64,000 nucleotides of DNA from M3007 sp046329435 (GTDB lineage: Bacteria; Bacteroidota; Bacteroidia; Chitinophagales; Saprospiraceae): positions 62,001 through 126,000 of the forward strand of contig JAXLUR010000008.1 in the NCBI GenBank assembly GCA_046329435.1, in the 5' to 3' direction. Shown one piece after another: positions 51,200 to 58,478 of this stretch (positions are counted from its first letter, which is position 1; each line of letters begins with the position of its first letter). Position numbers and translations under genes: made by a program. The notes beneath the pieces are model-generated. The model was not told where the DNA came from and did no database searches. It saw only the letters and a list, made by a program, of their open reading frames with translations.

Positions 51200-51501
51200 T
51201 TAGTGAACGGTATGAATAATCAGGCGCATGGCGCCATAAAAAAAGGCTCCTGCCGGTAGTGGCCTCGTGCCCCCGTTTGCAAGTCAGCTGCCAGCCTTTG
51301 TACCAGTATGCCTTCAAGCCCGTCAGGCAAAAAGCCCCAGGCTGATTGCGCCTTTCGCACTTCTTTTTGCAAAAAAGCTACCGGGCGACCGTAAAAGGCT
51401 TCCTGAAAATCATCCGCACAGTGCAGCGGAATCGGTACGGGAATGATGCGACTCGAACCGCCCAGAATCATCTGACTACGGCCAATTGCAGGGTATTTCA
51501 T
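51200..51501 (-). pseudogene. C-terminal remnant of a class I SAM-dependent methyltransferase, frameshifted
   Basis: The minus strand from 51501 encodes MKYPAIGRSQMILGGSSRII, then VPIPLHCADDFQEAFYGRP, VRKAQSAWGFLPDGL and a GHYRQEPFF segment. This is the C-terminal pattern of a widespread SAM-methyltransferase family (..CTDGFxEAFYGRPE.. QSAW.F). The SAM-binding N-terminal half is missing: tsaC ends 3 bp upstream. A T7 run near 51240 breaks the frame; with one more T it would read FFYGAMRLIIHTVH and stop at 51200, the usual family ending. The gene looks truncated and decayed; a sequencing slip in the homopolymer is the alternative for the frameshift but not for the missing half. Confidence 0.55.
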
Positions 51502-51504
51502 TTT

Positions 51505-52464
51505 TCATCGATATTGAAAGGCTGCTTTTTTCAAGCGATCCATAATGGCCAGCCCGATTCCGGCTTCTTCAACAGGCTCCGCAACGATAAACTCGACAGA
51601 CTCATCTTCCTCCAATGCGTGCAGGGTTTGAAAAAGGCGGGCCGCAATCTGGTAAAGGTCGCCGTTTTCCGACAACACTTCAACCCGCCTGAATGGCGCG
51701 GGCGGAGGGCTCCCGGCCGACAGAAATGCGCCGCGGGCGGTATCGGGTATGTTCGGATGATCTCCCCAGATATACAATGGTTTGTTCGGGCTGTAATGGG
51801 AAAGAATATGGCCGGGAGCGGCAATCTGCTCTTCCCGACTGCTGCAGCGGGCAGAACGGGGCACGGCTTTTTCCAGTTCCTCCGCCGTGATGATGCCCTC
51901 CCGCAGCACGACAAAGCCGTCGTCGTGAAGTGTAATGACGGTTGATTCGATGCCCACCCGGGTATCGCCCCCGTCGAGAATATAATCGACCGTTCGCAAC
52001 TGTTTTTGCACGTGTTCGGCTTTGGTCGGGCTCAGTTTACCGAATTTATTGGCGCTGGGCGCTGCAATCGGGCAGCCCGAGGCCTTGATCAGGGCCAGTG
52101 CAACGGGGTGGTCGGGCATTCGAATGCCTACAGTGGAGAGCCCCGAGGTGACGATATCGGGCACCTGATGTTTTTTGGGCAAAACAATGGTCAGGGGGCC
52201 GGGCCAGAATAAGCGGGCCAGTTGAACGACTCGTTCGTCGCGGGCGCCGACCAGTTGCCATAATTGATCCATTGAAGCGATATGCACGATCAGCGGATCG
52301 AAAGACGGACGTTCTTTACAGGCAAAAATTTTCGCCACTGCAATAGGATCCAGCGCATTGGCGCCGAGCCCGTACACAGTTTCGGTCGGGAAGGCGACCA
52401 GCCCGCCCCGCCGGATGATATCGGATGCCTGTTCAATTTCCTGTGGAGATACCATAGTAAACAT
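51505..52464 (-). CDS. sua5: L-threonylcarbamoyladenylate synthase (Sua5 type)
   Basis: The 319-aa protein has the YrdC/TsaC domain (GGLVAFPTETVYGLGANAL, RPSFDPLIVHI, FWPGPLTIVLPKK, SANKFGKLSPT) plus a C-terminal Sua5 domain (PGHILSHYSPNKPLYI). It makes threonylcarbamoyl-AMP for the t6A modification of tRNA at position 37. Two in-frame ATG starts are available (52464 and 52455). Confidence 0.93.
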   Translation of the reverse strand: MFTMVSPQEIEQASDIIRRGGLVAFPTETVYGLGANALDPIAVAKIFACKERPSFDPLIVHIASMDQLWQLVGARDERVVQLARLFWPGPLTIVLPKKHQVPDIVTSGLSTVGIRMPDHPVALALIKASGCPIAAPSANKFGKLSPTKAEHVQKQLRTVDYILDGGDTRVGIESTVITLHDDGFVVLREGIITAEELEKAVPRSARCSSREEQIAAPGHILSHYSPNKPLYIWGDHPNIPDTARGAFLSAGSPPPAPFRRVEVLSENGDLYQIAARLFQTLHALEEDESVEFIVAEPVEEAGIGLAIMDRLKKAAFQYR

Positions 52465-52484
52465 AAAATGGATTGCTGCTTCAA

Positions 52485-52524
52485 TAAAACACCCCCGAAC
52501 CGGTGCAATCCGGTGCGGGGGTGT
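52485..52524 (-). terminator. Intrinsic terminator of the sigma factor gene
   Basis: On the minus strand, ACACCCCCG and CGGGGGTGT form a 9-bp stem with an inner ACCGG-type pairing, followed by TTTTATT. It lies about 20 bp past the rpoD stop. Confidence 0.75.
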
Positions 52525-52545
52525 GTCAAATGGCGGTCGGAGCGC

Positions 52546-53415
52546 TCAGGCGCCGAGATAGCCTTTGAGCAATTTGCTCCGGCTGGTGGCACGCAGTTTG
52601 TTGATCGCCTTGTCTTTGATCTGGCGCACGCGTTCGCGGGTCAGGCCAAATTTTTCGCCGATATCTTCGAGTGACATGGGGTGTTCAACACCGATGCCGA
52701 AGTAAAGTTTGATCACGTCGCACTGGCGGTCGGTCAGCGTACTGAGCGAACGTTCGATTTCGCGGCGCAACGAGTCGGCGTATTCCAGGTGCGTATCGGT
52801 GCCGGGCATGGAGTTGTTTTCCAGCACATCGAGCAGAGAGTTGTCTTCGCCCTCGACAAAGGGCGCGTCCATCGACACGTGACGGGCGGCAACGCCGAGT
52901 GTGGTTTCAACTTCTTCCGTGGTAATTTCGAGCAGTTCTGCAAGTTCTTCGGGGCTGGGTTCGCGTTCGAAGTTTTGTTCGAGCTCGGAAAAAGCCTTGT
53001 TGATCTTGTTGAGCGAGCCGACTTTGTTGAGCGGCAGGCGCACGATACGGCTTTGTTCGGCCAGTGCCTGCAGGATGCTCTGGCGAATCCACCATACGGC
53101 GTAGGAAATGAATTTAAAACCGCGTGTTTCGTCAAAACGTTGTGCTGCCTTGATCAAACCGAGGTTGCCTTCATTGATAAGGTCGGACAGGGAAAGGCCC
53201 TGATTTTGGTATTGTTTGGCGACGGAAACAACGAAGCGGAGGTTGGCCTTGGTCAGTTTTTCCAGGGCGATCTGATCGCCCTGCTTGATACGTTTGGCGA
53301 GATCTACCTCTTCTTCGGGGGTGAGAAGGTCCACCTTGCCAATCTCTTGCAGGTACTTTTCGAGCGACTGGCTTTCGCGATTGGTGATGGACTTCGTGAT
53401 TTTTAATTGCCTCAT
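52546..53415 (-). CDS. rpoD: RNA polymerase primary sigma factor (short Bacteroidota form)
   Basis: The 289-aa protein has the sigma-70 regions: 1.2 (LEKYLQEIGKVDLLTPEEE), 2 (LRFVVSVAKQYQNQGLSLSD, FKFISYAVWWIRQSILQAL), 3 and 4 (GLTRERVRQIKDKAINKLR). It lacks region 1.1 and the large insert of proteobacterial RpoD, which is normal for this phylum, where this factor recognises TTTG/TAnnTTTG promoters. It has a matching promoter of its own, so it may be autoregulated. Confidence 0.95.
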   Translation of the reverse strand: MRQLKITKSITNRESQSLEKYLQEIGKVDLLTPEEEVDLAKRIKQGDQIALEKLTKANLRFVVSVAKQYQNQGLSLSDLINEGNLGLIKAAQRFDETRGFKFISYAVWWIRQSILQALAEQSRIVRLPLNKVGSLNKINKAFSELEQNFEREPSPEELAELLEITTEEVETTLGVAARHVSMDAPFVEGEDNSLLDVLENNSMPGTDTHLEYADSLRREIERSLSTLTDRQCDVIKLYFGIGVEHPMSLEDIGEKFGLTRERVRQIKDKAINKLRATSRSKLLKGYLGA

Positions 53416-53441
53416 GTGCAGACTGCTGTTGAAAATTTTCG

Positions 53442-53473
53442 CAAAGGTATAACATCAATGCCCCCGGTGTCAA
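53442..53473 (-). promoter_or_regulatory. Promoter of the primary sigma factor gene, with overlapping inverted repeat
   Basis: On the minus strand, TTG (53471-53473), a 21-bp spacer and TACCTTTG (53442-53449). An 11-bp inverted repeat (CCCCCGGTGTC at 53461-53471 and GACGCCGGGGG at 53488-53498, one mismatch) overlaps the -33 element, as an operator might. Confidence 0.6.
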
Positions 53474-53625
53474 GAAAAATTTTCATCGACGCCGGGGGAA
53501 TCAGGAAATTTTGAAAATATTTGGAAAACAACTCCTTTAACGTCTGTAATTTAATTTTGTTTCAGGCCAAAATCAAATTCGGTAAGAGAATTATGTTTTG
53601 GCAAGCGGACCTTGAAGGGCAGCGC

Positions 53626-53671
53626 TGCCGGAAGATGCCCGACCCTTTGCGTTGTTTGACATCTTCCGGCA
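53626..53671. repeat. 12-bp perfect inverted repeat between the sigma factor and deiminase genes
   Basis: TGCCGGAAGATG (53626-53637) and CATCTTCCGGCA (53660-53671) with a 22-base loop. It lies 30 bp past the deiminase stop (minus strand) but has no T run on that side, so it may be a weak terminator or an RNA-stability element. The rest of the gap (53474-53701) shows no gene. Confidence 0.55.
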
Positions 53672-53701
53672 AATACATGCTGCAAGTCGGGAGTACAAAT
53701 T

Positions 53702-55486
53702 TTAGCGAACCACCAGTTTTTTTACACTCAGTTGATCGCCGGCGCGAAGCTCGACGAAGTAGGCTCCGGAGGGATAGGTCGCTGCATCGATAAAGTAGTT
53801 GCTGTTGCCGCTTGGTATCTGGCCTTCAAATACCGTTTCCACGGTCTGGCCGAGCGCATTGTACACGACGATACTGCAACGGGTCGGGGCAGCGGTGTAA
53901 ACCGGAATACAGGTGATGGCGCTTGCCGGGTTGGGGTAAATGTCGAGCAGCTTGCTCTGAGGCGCTTCCCAAACCGCACTGGCCGCATTGATCCTGAACT
54001 TCCACCAGCCTTCGGGCGCGGGCATCGGGCGAACGGCGGTTTTGCCGCTTACCGAATTTGCTTCAATGTAATAGTACACCGTGGAGCCTGCAGCCTGATG
54101 GGGAATCTGGGCCAGCCATACGAAAGCCGTGTCGATGTTTTGCGGATCCCAGGGGAACATGGGCACTGCTTGCCACGACTGCGAGAGGTCGGTCGTGTAC
54201 CACACCTTGGCATTGCTGATGCCGCTGCGGTGACGAATATGGGCAAACACCGGGTAGCCGTTTACGTTGTTATCTTCCACGTCGGCAAGGCGCTGGTGGA
54301 CGATGTGAATCGGGTCGTTTACGCCGATTTCTTTGGTGATGCAGTGGATGGCGCCCAGCGAAGGGATGATGGCATTGCAATCGACGCCGACAATTTTGTA
54401 GCCAGGCATGGTTTCTTCCCAGATACGTTGGGCTGTGGTGTCGAATTCCTGTTCGTAGAAGGGTACGATCACGGTTTTATTGACAAATACGGCATTGGCA
54501 TAGGTTCGGTAATCGCCGTTTTGATTGGGATACGCGTTGTTGTAGTCGGGCGGCATGGGGATGCGCACCACGCGATAGGGAGTGCCGAAAACAGAAGTGT
54601 AATTGCTCAGCACATACTGGATATTGGCCTCGATTTGCGGGCCGTCGGCCGTGCCTGCCGGGTATTGCCCGACGAGCAGGGTCTCTTCGTCCAGCAGTTT
54701 CATGTGCATGTCGATGTGGTGTATCGCATCGTAGGGCAGGGTAGGCATCTTGATGTAGCGCTCAATGCCCATGAAATCGTGCAGGATGTCGTTGATCTGC
54801 GCTTCGTCCTTGACGGTGACGTTGTACGGGTTGCCCAGGTCGTTCTCATCGAGAATCAGTTCGGACGCGAAGGCCGTACCGAAGCCGTCGGACATGAAAT
54901 TGCCGCCGGTATTGACCAGATCGGTGGGCGCGGCAGAGGTTTCGAACAGCGGGAGGCTGAGATAGGGGGCGATAGTGCGCGCCAGCGTGTCGTCTTTTTT
55001 GCGGGTGGGGCGGTTGTAGATCCAGTCGACCAGGTAAAGCGAGTCCACGTCGTTGGCATAAACGCAGTTGGGGCCGTAGTCGCGCACCCAGATGCTGTCG
55101 TTGGGCACGATCACAAATTCGACATTGCTCGAAATATCGACCCCGGCGGCCGTAAGGGCATTTTGTGCGGAGTTGACGGTTGTTTGGTTGCTGCAGCAGA
55201 TGATAACCCGGCATTCTTCCCGCGCTGCGCGGACGATTTCAGTGAGAATAGCAGGATGGGAACGCCAGGTGATGATCAGGGCCTGTAATTCTTCCCATTC
55301 GCCCATGTGGCGCACGGGCTCGGAGGGCGGGTTGGTAAAACCGGCGGCAAGCACAGGGGCCGGGGGCTGAAGTTTCAGCGTGGCTTGTTCTTCTTCCGTC
55401 ATAAAACGCGGAAGGCCAGGCTCTATGCCCTGGGCGAACAGCTGTACGGACAGGAACGCGAAAAGCAGGAGGTAAAGGTGGCGCAT
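53702..55486 (-). CDS. Secreted peptidylarginine/agmatine deiminase family protein with T9SS sorting domain
   Basis: The 594-aa protein has a signal peptide (about 1-19, ending LFAQ) and a PAD_porph/agmatine-deiminase-type domain (about 60-395). Visible catalytic-type motifs are VRDYGPNCV, NTGGNFMSDGFG, IHHIDMHMKLLDE, and the conserved Cys in LGAIHC. After it comes a beta-rich region (about 400-515) and a type A T9SS tail (LLDIYPNPASAITC ... KKLVVR). In Porphyromonas gingivalis the related PPAD citrullinates surface proteins. It would act outside the cell; free agmatine or protein arginine are both possible substrates. Confidence 0.9.
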   Translation of the reverse strand: MRHLYLLLFAFLSVQLFAQGIEPGLPRFMTEEEQATLKLQPPAPVLAAGFTNPPSEPVRHMGEWEELQALIITWRSHPAILTEIVRAAREECRVIICCSNQTTVNSAQNALTAAGVDISSNVEFVIVPNDSIWVRDYGPNCVYANDVDSLYLVDWIYNRPTRKKDDTLARTIAPYLSLPLFETSAAPTDLVNTGGNFMSDGFGTAFASELILDENDLGNPYNVTVKDEAQINDILHDFMGIERYIKMPTLPYDAIHHIDMHMKLLDEETLLVGQYPAGTADGPQIEANIQYVLSNYTSVFGTPYRVVRIPMPPDYNNAYPNQNGDYRTYANAVFVNKTVIVPFYEQEFDTTAQRIWEETMPGYKIVGVDCNAIIPSLGAIHCITKEIGVNDPIHIVHQRLADVEDNNVNGYPVFAHIRHRSGISNAKVWYTTDLSQSWQAVPMFPWDPQNIDTAFVWLAQIPHQAAGSTVYYYIEANSVSGKTAVRPMPAPEGWWKFRINAASAVWEAPQSKLLDIYPNPASAITCIPVYTAAPTRCSIVVYNALGQTVETVFEGQIPSGNSNYFIDAATYPSGAYFVELRAGDQLSVKKLVVR

Positions 55487-55662
55487 GGTGATGCTGTGTT
55501 TGATTGTTCAGAAAGATTGGATGTTCAAAGTACCGGTTTTTTTATCAAAAGTGAATCAGGGATTTAGAAAACAAAAACGGCGTGCCGTTGCACGCCGCTT
55601 GTTACAAAACCCATTCTATCGTATGAAGCAAAACTGTTGCAGGGAGTTACCTGGCCGGAGCC

Positions 55663-55744
55663 CGGTACACGTTACACGGCTGACGGTGCATGGCGCGTGA
55701 CCCATTTATTTCGCCGTGTACCGTTGACCGTGTAGCGTGTACCG
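55663..55744. repeat. Inverted and direct repeat cluster (GGTACACG family)
   Basis: In the 274-bp gap before the Crp-type gene, CGGTACACGTTACACGG (55663-55679) and CCGTGTAGCGTGTACCG (55728-55744) form a 17-bp inverted repeat with one mismatch. Further CGTGTACCGTT direct copies lie between and beside them. It looks like a REP-type intergenic repeat. No gene is seen in this gap. Confidence 0.6.
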
Positions 55745-55760
55745 TTCGCGGCGCGTTCGA

Positions 55761-56447
55761 TCAGACCGCCAGGGGAAGGGCGTTCAAATCGCGGAACAGG
55801 ATTTTTTTCCTGTTGAAATACAGAATATTGGAGCGTTTGAGCTGGTTCAGAACAGCGGTTACCATTTGCCGGCTGGTGCCGGTAAGGTCGGCGATGTCCT
55901 GATGAGTCATATTGTGTTTGACGAGGGTTTCGAACCCGACGCGTTTGCCTTGTTCATGGCCCATTTGTTGCAAAAATTCCAGGATGCGGCTTTTGGAGTC
56001 CTTAAGCACAACCTTTTCAAGTTGTGTTTCGGTATAGCGCAGGCGTGCACCAAGAAAATGGAGCAGCGATTGGGCAAACGCGAAATTGCGACGCATGACG
56101 CTCAACACCGTGGCGCAATCCAGTTCGAGCACTTCCACGAACTCGTCCATTACATAGGCGAAGTCGCGGCGCTGCTGATCGCCGGTCAGGCAGGATTCGC
56201 CGAAAAGGCTGTCGGGGCGCACCACATATTTGATGATGTCTTTTTTTTCTGCATGAACGGTTACTTTAATCAAACCTTTCAGGAGAAAATAGACCTTTGT
56301 CGCAGCCTGCCCGGGTTTGTAAATAACCTGATGCTTGGCATACGTTTGTATGGTGGCGGTTTGATGGAGCAACAGGCGCTCTTCGTAGGTCAGGACCGCG
56401 AAAAGCGGCGAGTTTTCCAAAATCGGTAAAGTAGTTTTCGTGTCCAT
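55761..56447 (-). CDS. Crp/Fnr family transcriptional regulator
   Basis: The 228-aa protein has an N-terminal cNMP-binding-like domain (about 10-125, including FLLKGLIKVTVH and GESCLTGDQQRRDF) and a C-terminal Crp-type winged helix (MTHQDIADLTGTSRQMVTAVL). No cysteine cluster for an Fe-S or redox sensor is present. A cyclic-nucleotide or other effector is possible. The start at 56447 follows homologues; the longer frame upstream is not supported. It is divergent from the ECF sigma gene across 259 bp. Confidence 0.9.
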   Translation of the reverse strand: MDTKTTLPILENSPLFAVLTYEERLLLHQTATIQTYAKHQVIYKPGQAATKVYFLLKGLIKVTVHAEKKDIIKYVVRPDSLFGESCLTGDQQRRDFAYVMDEFVEVLELDCATVLSVMRRNFAFAQSLLHFLGARLRYTETQLEKVVLKDSKSRILEFLQQMGHEQGKRVGFETLVKHNMTHQDIADLTGTSRQMVTAVLNQLKRSNILYFNRKKILFRDLNALPLAV

Positions 56448-56706
56448 GCGTTTCGTGTATGTGTGTTTATCTGTCGCTTTTGTCTGTACCGTTAAGACAG
56501 TACCCCCCGCAAAATCCCCTACGACCCTCGCCAAAAAAATTTTTGCGAGAAGGCGGGTGCTCAATGCCACTATTGTCATTATTGGACATTTTTTAGAATC
56601 ATATTTCTTAATCGCCCTTATTTTTGTTTGTTGATTTTGAATCGAGGGTTAAAATAAAGGCTCTTCGGAATTTTAATTTTTTGTCAACTTTGTAACAAAA
56701 TAAACT

Positions 56707-57333
56707 TTGGAACCTGCGCCCGATCTATCTTTTGCCCAGGACCCGGCGGAACAAGCCTGGCTGGACGCGCTTCGCCGCGGCGAAGAATCGGCCTTGCGCA
56801 GGATTTTCGACCGGCATTACCCACGGCTCCTGTCCGATATTTACCGGCTCATACCGGATGAATCCACCTGCCAGGACCTGGCACAGGAAGTCATCGTCGA
56901 ATTGTGGCGCAAACGGGCCAGTCTCGATATACGCATTTCCCTGAGAGCCTATTTGCGCAAAGCCGCCGTCAACAGGGCGCTCAATCACATCAAAACGCAA
57001 AGACGTTTTGTCCTGGAATCGCCCGACGACGAGCTGCTGCGCGAAGCCGACACCTCCGGCGCCGACATCGATCATAAACGCTCGCAGGAATCGCTGGAAA
57101 CCGCCTTGCACGCCGCAATCGCGGCCCTTCCGGAAAAATGCCGGCTGGTTTTTTCCCTCAGCCGTTTCGAACACCTTTCGCACAAGGAAATTGCAGAACA
57201 GCTGGGGATTTCTGTCAAAACCATTGAAAACCAGATTACTAAGGCTCTCCGACTGCTGCGCGATGCGCTGGCCAATCATGCCGATTTGTCGCCGGTTGTC
57301 ATTTGGATCATAAATTGGTGGTGGAACGGATAG
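56707..57333 (+). CDS. ECF-type RNA polymerase sigma factor (FecI-like)
   Basis: The 208-aa protein has sigma-70 region 2 (FDRHYPRLLSDIYRLI ... DLAQEVIVELWRKR) and region 4 (LPEKCRLVFSLSRFEHLSHK, IAEQLGISVKTIENQITKAL). No in-frame ATG exists; the only plausible start is TTG 56707, directly after a stop (TAA 56701-56703). It heads a four-gene cluster with a FecR-like anti-sigma, an STN-domain TonB receptor and a DUF4249 lipoprotein, as in cell-surface signalling systems that switch on an outer-membrane transporter. Confidence 0.88.
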   Translation: MEPAPDLSFAQDPAEQAWLDALRRGEESALRRIFDRHYPRLLSDIYRLIPDESTCQDLAQEVIVELWRKRASLDIRISLRAYLRKAAVNRALNHIKTQRRFVLESPDDELLREADTSGADIDHKRSQESLETALHAAIAALPEKCRLVFSLSRFEHLSHKEIAEQLGISVKTIENQITKALRLLRDALANHADLSPVVIWIINWWWNG

Positions 57334-57394
57334 GGGATACCGCCTTCCACATTGTCTATATTACGAAAACCGACTACCCGAAAAAAGCAACATC

Positions 57395-58396
57395 ATGAAA
57401 GAAGACGATTACCTCCTTCTATTATACAAGCAGCTGGATGCCGCACTGGAGCCCGAAGAGGCGGCCAGTTTGCAGCAATGGCTGGGCGATTCGGCGGAAA
57501 ACCGAAGCCTGGCCGACAACATCCGCAAGATATGGGTTGCATCCGGCGATTACCAGCCCTCTTTCGGCGTCGATCTGGATGCCGATTTTTCCAACATACA
57601 GTCTCGTATCCATACGGAGGAAAATGCTCCCTCTGCCAAACGTTTACCCCTCGGCCGTTCGCTGATGCGGATTGCCGCAGCGCTTGCTTTCGTACTGGTT
57701 GCCGTTTGGGGGTATCGCACAGCCACTACTCCTGCGCCGGCTCTGCAAAAAGCGATTGCCAGCGAAGGCCCGCACCGCCTGATCGAATTGTCCGACGGCA
57801 CCAAAGTTTGGTTGCGTCAGGGTAGTTCGCTCGAGTTTCCGACCCGTTTTGATGGCAAAAACCGCGAAGTTCATGTGTCGGGCGAGGCTTATTTTGACGT
57901 AGCCCACGATGCGTCGCATCCGTTCCGTGTAGCCATTGACGGCGGGCAACGGGTAGAGGTGCTGGGCACCCAATTCAATATCCGGGCTACCGACCAGGAC
58001 CAGACCTCGGTACTGGTCCGGAGCGGGAAAGTGCGCTTTACCCCCGAACCAGGCGGTGAAGGCGTTTATCTGGAGGCAGGCAAAAAGGCTGTTTACGATA
58101 AAAAAGCACAAAAAATCACGCTCAGCGAGCCCGGCAGCTTCAACGAACTGGCCTGGCAAACCGGCGGTCTGGAGTTTATCCGCACCCCGCTCTCGCAAGT
58201 TGTGAAAGACCTTGAAAACTGGTATCAGGTGTCTATCGTACTCGACAACCCGGCTCTCGCCAGTTGCCCGCACACCGCGCCGCTTACCCGTCAGCCGATC
58301 GGGCAAGTGCTTGATGCCCTCGCCGAAACTTACCAGATGCAACTTGAAAAAACCGGTAACAACAGCTACCGGCTTAGCGGAGGCTCCTGCCAGTAA
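57395..58396 (+). CDS. FecR-family anti-sigma factor
   Basis: The 333-aa protein has a cytoplasmic N-terminal sigma-binding part (1-85), a single transmembrane helix (about 88-106, RIAAALAFVLVAVWGY), the periplasmic FecR domain (about 115-220, HRLIELSDGTKVWLRQGSSLEFP and VHVSGEAYFDVAHD) and a C-terminal DUF4974 (about 250-325, FIRTPLSQVVKDLENWY). It should hold the upstream sigma factor inactive until the TonB receptor binds its ligand. Confidence 0.93.
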   Translation: MKEDDYLLLLYKQLDAALEPEEAASLQQWLGDSAENRSLADNIRKIWVASGDYQPSFGVDLDADFSNIQSRIHTEENAPSAKRLPLGRSLMRIAAALAFVLVAVWGYRTATTPAPALQKAIASEGPHRLIELSDGTKVWLRQGSSLEFPTRFDGKNREVHVSGEAYFDVAHDASHPFRVAIDGGQRVEVLGTQFNIRATDQDQTSVLVRSGKVRFTPEPGGEGVYLEAGKKAVYDKKAQKITLSEPGSFNELAWQTGGLEFIRTPLSQVVKDLENWYQVSIVLDNPALASCPHTAPLTRQPIGQVLDALAETYQMQLEKTGNNSYRLSGGSCQ

Positions 58397-58478
58397 AGCC
58401 TCCGACCCCGCGCCTTGCGTTTTAACGCCCTTTTTTCGAAGGCAGAGCCGTAACTTTCGGCTTTGTAAGTTTGAATCC

